Origin: Bacillota bacterium
GTDB taxonomy: Bacteria > Bacillota_E > JAJZYS01 > JAJYTV01
DNA length: 64,000 nt
Direction: 5' to 3'
Assembly (NCBI GenBank): GCA_021845645.1
Contig: JAJZVM010000009.1
Span: forward strand, 48,950-112,949
The notes beneath the pieces are model-generated. The model did no database searches. It saw nothing but the letters and a program-made list of their open reading frames with translations, and was not told the DNA's origin. Position numbers and translations under genes: made by a program. Positions 32,913 through 41,126 of the stretch are shown here, piece after piece. Each line of letters starts with the position of its first letter. The first letter of the stretch is position 1.

Positions 32913-33279
32913 CTAGGACGGCCAACGGTTCAGAACGTCTACGCCGGTTACCTGAAAGTGCCCGACGTTGCGGGTAACGACAGTAAGGCCATGTTCATAC
33001 CGTGTTGCCGCCACGATTCCGTCGCGAACAGGCAACGGACGGTCTTCCCTTTGGGCACGTGGCAGACAACTCACCCCAGCGTTCTGCAATGGCTTCGGTG
33101 ACGCCCAGTATGCGATTTCCGAACCAGACGGCAAGTACATCTCGTTTCCATTGTTCTAAACGCGTACGCACCACGCCGACAAGATGGTGTGCCGCAGCAA
33201 GCGTTCTCTGAAGGTACAATGTGCGCGGCGGGTTCGCGAACCCCCGCATGTCACCTAGAACCCCTTGACTTGTAATCAA
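32913..33279 (-). pseudogene. frameshifted VapC-like PIN-domain toxin relic
   Basis: Two frames together read the second half of a VapC ribonuclease. One has LEQWKRDVLAVWFGNRILGV and TEAIAERWGELSA. The other has PLPVRDGIVAATRYEHGLTV followed by VTRNVGHFQVTGVDVLN. The shift lies near 33050. The N-terminal Asp-containing part (family: LDTNV) is absent and no vapB precedes it. A dead toxin-antitoxin remnant in an island that holds several intact ones. Confidence 0.7.
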
Positions 33280-33917
33280 GGGGTTGAATTGCGGAATGCC
33301 CTAACGATTCCAGTTCGCGATTGCTCCCCTATCCCATGCTTGGCATACCGGAACCCATTCCACACATATCGTGCAGCCTTGCCGTCGGGGTACCGGACTA
33401 GCACGATTGGCCAGCTCATGCCATGCTGGATAAACGAGGTTTTCAGGGTTTTCGAATGTAAGTAGAGAACTCTTCGCAGCCCATTGCCATCCCACAAGAA
33501 AAATTCCAGCGTATATCTTCCCCCTGCCGTGATGAGTATCGAATAGTGCCTGTACGTGGGCAGTTCAACCCCCTGTGTGCTGAACCCCCAATCGTCCGAA
33601 TGTCCCATTGGCCCGAGGTTCGTCATCGTCTTCAGACGACCATCCCAGGCAAATAAGAACTCCTGCCCGTTCCGATTCGTGGCGAGCAGGCAATCATCGG
33701 GGACTTGCTTTGGGTCAAAGTCGACCGTCTGCGCGTCATCCACGTTGCCACTCAATTCCTGCACAGCGCGCTGACATGCCTTCGAGGTACTGATGAAGTG
33801 GTCGTTCCCTACCGTGCATCCCTGAATTCCCAGAGCCACGGCGGTAGAAACGAGCAGCAGCAAACTAACCTTTGCCCGTCCACGTAAATTCTCTCGTACC
33901 GCAGAGAAGGCCAGCAT
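33276..33917 (-). CDS. putative lipoprotein, function unknown
   Basis: 213-residue protein with a type-II signal: basic start, hydrophobic stretch VSLLLLVSTAVALGI and lipobox GIQGC (about residue 34). It would therefore be attached to the outer face of the membrane. The mature part contains two similar Trp/Asp-containing segments (EFLFAWDGRLKTMTNLG and LEFFLWDGNGLRRVLYL), which may be an internal repeat of a beta-strand unit. I do not recognise a family. An upstream GTG at 33926 is the alternative start. The gene is relatively AT-rich compared with the core region. Confidence 0.55.
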   Translation of the reverse strand: MLAFSAVRENLRGRAKVSLLLLVSTAVALGIQGCTVGNDHFISTSKACQRAVQELSGNVDDAQTVDFDPKQVPDDCLLATNRNGQEFLFAWDGRLKTMTNLGPMGHSDDWGFSTQGVELPTYRHYSILITAGGRYTLEFFLWDGNGLRRVLYLHSKTLKTSFIQHGMSWPIVLVRYPDGKAARYVWNGFRYAKHGIGEQSRTGIVRAFRNSTP

Positions 33918-34275
33918 AATGTCCACTTCCGCAATGAGTCTGCCAACATGCCTGCCACCAGACAGGGATTCGAGACGAGTATCTAGACGACTGTGACGTG
34001 GCCATCCCCGCTAGTCACAGGCCTCGGGCCACCTCTTCGGTGGAGTGCGGCTCCACGGTACCGTTGCATTACGCTTACGCTGCGGCTGCCCTCACTATCC
34101 ATCTCGCACAGGATGAGAACGCACGGATTAAAGGAGCCTCACGGCACGCGCCTCCTCGGTTATGCGTGGGGCATCATCGCTCAATCAGTGATTCACTGCG
34201 GAGACGCGTCAAGAGGGGCAATCATCGACTAACCCAAACATATCGGATGATCCGGCCAGGTTCTCAACGGCAGGA
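33918..34275. other. spacer with no supported gene
   Basis: About 350 bases between the lipoprotein gene and the end of the primase-helicase gene. No frame shows recognisable protein sequence with a ribosome binding site, and no repeat or hairpin stands out. Confidence 0.4.
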
Positions 34276-36756
34276 CTACCGCACGGTATACCCCATCGCA
34301 CGATATCCTCGGAGGCGTCTCCTGTACATGCGTTCCAGCACCGGCGCAGCCTCGTCCACATAGTCATACACCCTGACGACGTGTTTGCCAGTGCTCGCTC
34401 TGTGGAGACGACCGACGTACTGCTGCAAGGTCCCGCGCCAGGATATCGGCATCGCCAGAAACAACGTGTCCAGACGTGGATCGTCAAAGCCCTCTCCTGC
34501 GTAACGGCCGGTCGCAACGATCACACGCTCATCGCGGATGGTGGACTCCATCATCTACGCGACCTGCCTGCGCTGCTTGACGCCCATCGCCCCGCGCAGA
34601 ATGATCACGTTGCGCACCCGCTCCTGCAGAGCGGCGGCGAGTAGTTGCAAGTGCTCAGTACGCTCCGTCAGGACGAGAGGACATCTCCCTTCCTCAACAG
34701 CTCGCAAGACATCCTCAACGATCATCTGGTTTCGGGCAGCATCTCTGGCCAGCAGACGATAGAGCTCCTGGATGCTGGTGTCGACCGCACCCGGAGGAGG
34801 GGCAAAGGGTGTGGGACGAGCGATCACCTCATGCAAGAACGCGTCTCTTCCCGTCGTAGCGCCCGTTCGGAAGCGGATCGGACCACACTGCATGATGATG
34901 ATCGGGTGGTGGCCATCCTTGCGCACTGGGGTCGCGGTCAGGCCCACGATGTAGCGACCCTTCGTCTGTCGCAGCACCTGTTCGAAGCTGACAGCGGGCA
35001 GGTGGTGGCACTCGTCGACGATCACCTGCCCATAACCGGCAACCAGGTCCTGTACCTCTCCCTTCTGCACGAGACTCTGGAAAAGCGCGACATCGACCAT
35101 TCCCGTGCGGCGGCGTTGCCCGCCACCGATCAAGCCGAGATGATCCTCCGGCATGTCGAGAAAGGTTTCGAGGCGTTCCTTCCACTGATCCAGGAGCTGC
35201 CTGTGGTGGACAAGCACCAGAGTGTTCACGCCGCGTCGGGCAATCACGTAGGCGGCGATGACTGTCTTGCCGAACCCGGTGGCCGCGGAGAGCACTCCCG
35301 CATCGTGTGCGAGCATCGCCTCGGCGGCCTCCTGCTGCGCGCGGCTCAGCCGACCTCGGAAGGGCGCTGCAATCGGTATTCCGCCAAAACGCTCGTCGCT
35401 GAGGTCGACCCGGATGCCATAGCGCTCGAGAAGATCAAGAAGCTCATCCAGAATGCCGCGCGGTAATGCAACGTGCCGCGGGAAATCCACGGTGCAGGAG
35501 ATCACTCTCGGCTTCCCATAGGTAGGTAAGCGCATCGCCTGGGCGCGGTGGAAGTCGGGGTTTGCGAACGCGGCAAGTTGGACGATCCGGCTGAGCAGTG
35601 CTGGCGGCAGACCAGCCCGCTCGATGAAGAGCATGTTGGCCATCACAACGCGCACGCTCTCCGGAAGGGGGCCCGGTACCGGCCTTTCCGCTTGCCTGCC
35701 GGACGGCGGCAACGTCCATGGGTCGTCGTCCTCGTCTTCCGAGGCGCTGCGCACGCCAAGTATGGCACCGACTGCTGATGCCGCCCGAACCATCTTCTCC
35801 GCCTCATCCGAAGACTGCCTGCGCACCCCCGCGAGAAACGCCCACTGGTCGGTATGAGGCTTACCCTCGCGGTCTACGAAGATGCTATTGCCCGCTTCCC
35901 GCGGAGACCTCTGCAGCGGGAGAGCCACGAGATTGCCGAACCCGCCCTTTGGAATCGTGTCCTGGCTCGGAAAGAACCGGTCGTAGGAGGCAAACCCCAA
36001 CTCGGGGCGGCGATCCATGGCTCTGGTGAGGATTGCGCTACCAAGGCCTCTGGCCGTCCAGGCAGCCACAGGGCGGTCGAAGAAGATCCAAGTGTGGCCA
36101 CCGCGCCCTGACCTTGATCGTTCCAGGTACGCCGGCACCCCGATCTCGTCACATGCCTCCAGGAACGCTCCAGCGTCCTGGAGCCAGTCGCTACCGTCAA
36201 AGTCGGCGACAAGAAAGGTGCATGTCTCATCGCGCCGCATCGCATACGTCCCGGCAGTGACGCGGCCGCTGAGATGCTGGCGCACCGTCTCGGCGGTCAG
36301 TGAGCGAAATGCCTGATTCTTGCAATCTGCACAACGCACCTGCGGCTTCCCGCAGAGCGGGGGATGCCATTCGTTCGCGCATGCTGGGGAGTAGCCGGAT
36401 CTACCGTTCCGCCCTTCTCAGCGCAGCGCGAAGACGTCCTCCCGCCCGCGGAAGAGGTTGAGGAAGAGCGCGATCTTCTCCTCCGGGCTGGACGCCGCCG
36501 TCAGCGCGCCGGGATCGAGTGCGAAGAGCTCTCCAGGATCACTGACTGCCGGCACGATCTCCTTACGTCCCGTCGACTCAGTTGCTTCGACATCCGAGCT
36601 GCGTGCCAGGAAGACTGCACCCGGATCCGCCACCCCGGCCTCCGCTAGGCGCCTCCTTAGGCGCTCAACCTCGATCCGCAGCGCCTCGACCTCCGCGCGC
36701 GACTTGGCAAGGTCCACCACCAAATCCTTCTGTGACGTGACGTGCCTCGGATCCAT
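34276..36756 (-). pseudogene. TOTE-conflict-system-type primase-helicase interrupted by two in-frame stop codons
   Basis: One continuous frame runs from ATG 36756 (AAGGAGGTGAGGC upstream, ideal) to 34276, about 826 codons, and reads as one protein: N-terminal coiled coil (LAKSRAEVEALRIEVERLRR), LFLNLFRGREDVFALR, a Cys-rich link (GRSGYSPACANEW, CADCKNQAF) and an archaeo-eukaryotic-primase-like domain (TFLVADFDGSDW, ERSRSGRGGHTWIFFDRP, KGGFGNLVALPLQ). A superfamily-2 helicase follows (Walker A GFGKT, DECHH, TATPVRKDG, and late motifs ATGRYAGEGFDD and QQYVGRLHR). The frame is broken only by TGA at 36418-36420 (family position usually Trp: ALRWE...) and TAG at 34555-34557. There is no frameshift. 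Pseudogene is the default; a working product would need read-through of both stops. It follows the SWIM-protein gene by 42 bases. Confidence 0.8.
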
Positions 36757-36798
36757 GCCTCACCTCCTTCTTCGGCCGCGCATCCCGCCGGTCACGAT

Positions 36799-38514
36799 TC
36801 AGAGCCCTACCTGTGCCAATGCTCGCGTCAGGTTTCGGCGCCGCCTGTGCCGCTCCCGATAGGTAGGGTACCAGCGGGCGAACTTCCGAGGATCAAGTTC
36901 CTTCAGTCGCCTTGCCGCCGATGCCGCCTGGTCATACGCATCGTCACCGCCGCGCAGAGCCAGGTGCTCGGCAGCCTCCACCAGGAGGTCTCCCACGCTG
37001 TCCCGCGCCGCTTCGCTCGACGTGGCCTTGCATTCATCAGCCACCGCAACGTGCAGATCCGGCGACTTGAGTCTGCGAGCCAGAAGGACCGCTTCGGCAA
37101 GGTAACTGGTATCGTCCACTCCTTCGCTCGCCAGAACGAGGCAGAGCAGCGGCGTGCCCGGTTCCGACTCCCTCAGCCACGTAAGCAGCTCTTCCTTGAC
37201 CGCAGGGCCCTGCGAAGCCTCTGTCGCGGCCGCCATGGCGGTCTTCCAGCGCTCCAGGGTAGGCCCGCAGCGAAAGCTCTCCACGCGGCTCTCCATCGCC
37301 TCACGTCTGCGCCCGACAACCCTTTGCAGATCCGCGATCTCGTCGAGGATACTAGCCCGTTGCCAGCGAGGCGCCACGCGATTGGCCTCACGGAAGCAGG
37401 AAAGCGACCCCTCCACCGCCTCGGCGAAAACACCCCGGAGATCACGACCCTCCTCGAACGCCCGCCCGCGCAGATGGCGTGCGAGCATCAGCCAGAGTTC
37501 CACGTCCGGCTCCACGGCCGCACTGACGGTCGTGACAGCCTCCACATCCAGGCCGGCATCAAGCAGCATCCCGACGGCAATCCTTCGTGCATGCCAACCG
37601 CCGAGCGCGGCGAGTTCCCGTGCGATCCCGGGCAGTTCGTCGGGTTCGCCTGCGCGCATGATCGGCTCGAGAAATCTTGCGCCGTCAGCGAACGTCGGCA
37701 TGAGCGCGTGCACCCAGTGCAGGCGCTCATCGGCAGCCATCGTCTTGAGCCTGCGGGCGAATTCCTCTGCCGCACGGGACGCCGAGCGGTTCCAAGTACC
37801 GGCCACTTCCTCGAACTCGTCGTCCGCTTTCGCAAGGCGCTCGCACAGCATCTGCAGGCCCATCGCAGCGAAAGGCTCGCTATCGGGCAGCTTCGCGAGA
37901 TCCCTCACGACGGAGTCAAGGGCGTTGTCCAGATCGACAAGCGCCCCCATAGCCGCCTGCCCCTCCTCGGACCATTCCTCGACAACATCCTCCGCAAGTT
38001 CGGAGATCCGCTCCGCGTCGAAGATCTCTTCAAGGTAGGCGTCCAGGGCGTCCAGACGTCCTTCAACGTCCCCTTCCGGCTCCTCTTGCAGCATCCGGCC
38101 GAATAGCCAGCGGTCCAACTCGGTGTATACGCGGTCGTTCTCTGTGGCCAGACGGATCAGGAACACACGCAGTTCCTCGGCAGGGACACGTTCCAGCCTG
38201 GACGCCAGCATGCCCGTCTGGCCCTCTGCATGTGGAGTCCCCTCCGACTCCGCGATCTCGTCGAGCCAGACGAGGCCGGCGGCCACCACGTGCTTGCACA
38301 AGCCATCATACGGACAGGTGCACGTGGAACGCGTGAGGTCCTCGAGATCCAGGCGGACATGGTATAGTCGCTGTCCCTCGACCGTAGCTGTGACATACTG
38401 CCCTTGACGGCTCAAGCGACCAACGCGGTCGTCCTCCGCATATTGGCAGCCTCGATCGAACACCGCACCACCCGAAGCCCTGTAGAGCTCGTCGCTGGAA
38501 AACGACGTGGGCAA
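36799..38514 (-). CDS. SWIM zinc-finger protein
   Basis: 571-residue cytoplasmic protein. The SWIM zinc finger CxCx5CxH is at C65, C67, C73, H75 (STCTCPYDGLCKHVVAAGLV). The rest is a long, helical, acidic region resembling TPR-like repeats (for example LEELLTWLRESEPG-type helices and LARRLKSPDLHVAVADECKA), ending with RHRRRRNLTRALAQVGL. SWIM domains bind DNA or proteins and often accompany SNF2-type helicases. Here the partner in the operon is a primase-helicase gene. TTG start at 38514 with GAGGAGA 8 bases upstream. It appears intact although its operon partner is interrupted. Confidence 0.8.
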   Translation of the reverse strand: MPTSFSSDELYRASGGAVFDRGCQYAEDDRVGRLSRQGQYVTATVEGQRLYHVRLDLEDLTRSTCTCPYDGLCKHVVAAGLVWLDEIAESEGTPHAEGQTGMLASRLERVPAEELRVFLIRLATENDRVYTELDRWLFGRMLQEEPEGDVEGRLDALDAYLEEIFDAERISELAEDVVEEWSEEGQAAMGALVDLDNALDSVVRDLAKLPDSEPFAAMGLQMLCERLAKADDEFEEVAGTWNRSASRAAEEFARRLKTMAADERLHWVHALMPTFADGARFLEPIMRAGEPDELPGIARELAALGGWHARRIAVGMLLDAGLDVEAVTTVSAAVEPDVELWLMLARHLRGRAFEEGRDLRGVFAEAVEGSLSCFREANRVAPRWQRASILDEIADLQRVVGRRREAMESRVESFRCGPTLERWKTAMAAATEASQGPAVKEELLTWLRESEPGTPLLCLVLASEGVDDTSYLAEAVLLARRLKSPDLHVAVADECKATSSEAARDSVGDLLVEAAEHLALRGGDDAYDQAASAARRLKELDPRKFARWYPTYRERHRRRRNLTRALAQVGL

Positions 38515-38679
38515 ACTGGTCTCTCCTCACGCATCAAGGCTGGGAAAAGTGTTCGGCCGGATCGTCGGCATCCCTGCCACCTGCACGATCCACCCTTGGG
38601 CAGAGCCACGCCCGTCATAGGAGGAGCAGTTGCATCCCCGGACCATCTCTGAACGAACGCATGCCGAGGAGGGGATCGC

Positions 38680-39516
38680 ATGTCCTGCCCAGACGAGCCC
38701 AGGAGGCACGACGCGAAGGCGAGCGACGTTCCCGCGGGAGACCAGGAAATCGCGGTGGCTCAGCAGGCTGAGAGGTCCGTGCCGCTGCCGTCCGGCAGGC
38801 AACATACCCTCGAGTCGCGCGTCGTCCGTGCGGCCGAGGCTGCGCTCGCTGAGAAGCACTACGTGAGCGCGGTTGACGTTCTGGTCGGAGTCGGCTGGCT
38901 TCCTCCGTCACGTCTCAAGGACTGGCGGCAGGGCCGCTGCGACTGTCTAGAGCGCGTGGTGCAGGTCAACCTGCACAAGCTGTCTGACGCCATGACCGAG
39001 TTCCACCGCTGGGCACGCGCCAACGGCCTTCTGCCACGAGAGACGGCATACGTGGCGCAGACGCGGGATCGCCATCCACTGCGCTTTAGTGTCAGTGGAA
39101 ACCCCAAGATCGAGCAGAATTACCACACGCACTGGGTTTCGCCTGAGCTTTCGGCGCGCAAGCGCGAGCGCCTGGCCGCCAGGCAGGACGACCCTCCAGA
39201 ACTCGTGGTCATCTCGCCGCTGCACGACTGGACGTGCGCACGCTGCGGCGGCTCGGGCCCGCTACTATTCATGGAGGATTCTGAACCTCACTGCCTGCGC
39301 TGTGCCGGTCTCGATCACCTTGTGTTCCTTCCTGCAGGCGACGCGGGGCTGACACGCCGTGCCCAACGGGCAAGCACTCTCTCAGCGGTCGTTGTGCGGT
39401 TCAGCCGGTCTCGCAAGCGGTATGAGCGGCAAGGACTTCTGGTCGAGGAGAGCGCCTTGGCGCAAGCAAAGGAAGTGGAACCTTCGAGTCGATCCAAGAC
39501 TCACCCCCAAGGGTAG
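38680..39516 (+). CDS. zinc-ribbon protein, probably 3'-truncated (DUF2293-containing family)
   Basis: 278-residue protein with a strong start (ATG 38680, GGAGGGGATC upstream). N-terminal half: helical segment AAEAALAEKHYVSAVDVLVG followed by LPPSRLKDWRQGRCDCLERV. Middle: a zinc ribbon with CARCGGSGPLLF and HCLRCAGLDHLVFLP. Then the run AVVVRFSRSRKRYERQGLLV typical of proteins that continue into a DUF2293 domain. Here the sequence instead ends after AQAKEVEPSSRSKTHPQG, so the C-terminal domain appears lost through a frameshift or deletion near 39480. Function of the family is unknown. It is divergent from the SWIM operon. Confidence 0.55.
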   Translation: MSCPDEPRRHDAKASDVPAGDQEIAVAQQAERSVPLPSGRQHTLESRVVRAAEAALAEKHYVSAVDVLVGVGWLPPSRLKDWRQGRCDCLERVVQVNLHKLSDAMTEFHRWARANGLLPRETAYVAQTRDRHPLRFSVSGNPKIEQNYHTHWVSPELSARKRERLAARQDDPPELVVISPLHDWTCARCGGSGPLLFMEDSEPHCLRCAGLDHLVFLPAGDAGLTRRAQRASTLSAVVVRFSRSRKRYERQGLLVEESALAQAKEVEPSSRSKTHPQG

Positions 39517-39800
39517 ATCCAAAGCGACTTCGGTGCTTGAAGACTTGTCGACGGCGCAATCGGACGGGAGCGGGCTGGCGGCGACCAAATACACCTGCAC
39601 GCAGGACACACGCCCCGAGGCAGCACCGAGGCGCGTAGGAGCTGTTCGCGTCGGCAATAAGGTCGGGTCCACCGGACGTCCTCATACAGCCTAAAGCTGA
39701 AATTCTGTTCCAGCTTCTGACGTTTTGACCATTCCCCACTATGCCGTCACCGGCTCACGGCCGAGACAGACGGGCGGCCTGGATGCACTTAGGCACTTAG
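39517..39800. other. spacer before the repeated leader
   Basis: About 285 bases without a supported gene, between the truncated zinc-ribbon gene and the first copy of the conserved leader. No relic protein sequence was recognised. Confidence 0.4.
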
Positions 39801-39905
39801 ATGCCGGGCGCTGCCGACGGGGCCACCCGTCCACACGTGTTGGTAGGTGCGATACCGACCAAACTCTTCGCGAAGGGAGGTTGATGGATTGAGCCGACGC
39901 AGGCG
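39801..39905 (+). repeat. conserved leader, copy 1
   Basis: About 105 bases that align with 40540-40645 at more than 80 percent identity by eye, with a single 1-base gap. The aligned block covers untranslated sequence (CGTCCACACGTGTT, CCAAACTCTTC), the ribosome binding site GAAGGGAGG and the first codons SRRRR. In this copy a base is missing after the ATG at 39884, which turns it into ATG GAT TGA. Confidence 0.8.
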
Positions 39906-40278
39906 TCTGATCGAGCGGGACGACAACGATTTCAACACGCAAAACTACGCCGACCCTGTGAACGCGGTGGCCCATTCGACGCCACTTCGCAGCGTGCAGA
40001 GCCCTCAGAACACGCCCTACCGTAGCACGAACAATGTCTACGCGGGCGGTACCAGCAGCGCGCTCAACGCAGTCGCCAACAATTATGCCGGCGTGTACGA
40101 CGCAGCCAGCGGCAGCGCTTACGACGCCACCAATGCCAACGGCGCGTTCAACACCACCGTAAACGCCGACGGCCACATCAACGAGGCAGCCGGCGGCTAC
40201 AGCATGTTCAACGCAGCCGCCAACGATGCGTACGACCAGAACTCTGCCGACGGCGCTTCTTATCTCGGGAAGAGCTGA
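39889..40278 (+). CDS. small Arg-headed, Asn/Ala/Tyr-rich protein, copy 1
   Basis: 129 residues, starting MSRRRRLIERDDNDFNTQNY from a TTG at 39889, with GGGAGG 8 bases upstream. The body is low in complexity and rich in Asn, Ala, Ser, Asp and Tyr with no hydrophobic helix or signal peptide. The segment VQSPQNTPYRSTNNVYAGG is shared with the next gene. A strong terminator follows 20 bases after the stop, which supports a real transcription unit. I do not recognise the family; the composition resembles spore-coat, amyloid-like or phase-separating proteins, which is only an impression. The upstream ATG at 39884 is out of frame because of a 1-base difference from copy 2. Confidence 0.6.
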   Translation: MSRRRRLIERDDNDFNTQNYADPVNAVAHSTPLRSVQSPQNTPYRSTNNVYAGGTSSALNAVANNYAGVYDAASGSAYDATNANGAFNTTVNADGHINEAAGGYSMFNAAANDAYDQNSADGASYLGKS

Positions 40279-40298
40279 ACCGGCCGTCCCCCATATGT

Positions 40299-40338
40299 CA
40301 GGCAGGAGCGCCCCCCAATATCATGGCGCTCCTGCCTG
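40299..40338 (+). terminator. intrinsic terminator after small-protein copy 1
   Basis: 14-bp stem CAGGCAGGAGCGCC with its exact complement around CCCCAATATCAT, followed by a pyrimidine-rich TCCTACTCCCCTTT. Confidence 0.85.
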
Positions 40339-40539
40339 TCCTACTCCCCTTTAAGCTTTGCACCGTTTTGAACCTGTCCACGATCACCATGCCCACGCGG
40401 GACCCCTTGACCCACTCTCAAGCGGTCACGGGCTGGCTTGCCGATCCCAAGATCTGTTTGGCCTCGCTTCGAGCAGGCGCGGGAAACACCGGATCACCAT
40501 GCACAACCATCAGGTAGGCGCGTGACTGGATCAGTCCGG

Positions 40540-40645
40540 TTGCCGGACGTTTCCGAGGCGGCCATGCGTCCGCACGTGTTCGAAAGTGCACCACCGCCCA
40601 AACTCTTCCCGAAGGGAGGTTGATGTCATTGAGCCGACGCAGGCG
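40540..40645 (+). repeat. conserved leader, copy 2
   Basis: Second copy of the leader described at 39801. It keeps CGTCCGCACGTGTT, CCCAAACTCTTC and GAAGGGAGG and leads directly into the ATG at 40623. Between the two copies the coding sequences have diverged far more than this leader. Confidence 0.8.
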
Positions 40646-40994
40646 CCCTATTGACTACGCAAACAACTCGAACAGGATTCCGGCCGTGGAACAGGCATCC
40701 GCACGAAGCATGCACCCCGAGCCCGTGAACGCGGCGGAGTACACACCCCAGCGGGGCGTACAGAATCCTCAGAACGCGTCTTGCCGTGGCACGAACAACG
40801 TGCAACCAGGTGGCTCATGTGGAGGGTTCGACGAGACTATCGATAGCTATCGTGGTAGACCACTACACGACCCGATTTCAAGGGATTCCGCGTACGCGGC
40901 CAAGACAGATACCGAGACCATCCCCCGGTTCGTTGACGAGGATAGCCCCTCAAACCTCCCGCAACTGGACTCCACCCTCAGAGAGACGCAATAG
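40623..40994 (+). CDS. small Arg-headed protein, copy 2
   Basis: 123 residues from the ATG at 40623 (GGGAGGTTG upstream), starting MSLSRRRRPIDYANNSNRIP. It shares with copy 1 the SRRRR head, a PEPVNA/DPVNA segment and VQNPQNASCRGTNNVQPGG. The second half differs and is acidic (FVDEDSPSNLPQLDSTLRET). No signal peptide, membrane helix or known domain. The gene ends 132 bases before the helD start on the same strand. A paralogue pair under one conserved leader indicates a real family, function unknown. Confidence 0.6.
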   Translation: MSLSRRRRPIDYANNSNRIPAVEQASARSMHPEPVNAAEYTPQRGVQNPQNASCRGTNNVQPGGSCGGFDETIDSYRGRPLHDPISRDSAYAAKTDTETIPRFVDEDSPSNLPQLDSTLRETQ

Positions 40995-41126
40995 GTCGCG
41001 CCATCCATTGACAGCACGACCCCAAATGCACGAAGATCTATGAGTTGGCATACAACCTTGGTGGAACGACTAACACTTTCCCTTATGGATTTTATAACAA
41101 GCCAGATGTCTCGTCAAGGGGGAGTC

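Noticed and set aside
34276..36756. Selenocysteine or pyrrolysine recoding of the two in-frame stops
   Set aside because: The TGA falls where relatives have Trp, not Cys. Two different stop codons in one gene would need two recoding systems, and I recognised no SECIS-like hairpin after the TGA.
39847..39888. A longer form of small-protein copy 1 starting at 39847
   Set aside because: It would translate through the conserved leader and its ribosome binding site, which align with untranslated sequence in copy 2.
41040..41126. helD starting at the ATG at 41040
   Set aside because: No ribosome binding site; the GTG at 41127 has AAGGGGGAG and gives the expected helical N-terminal arm.
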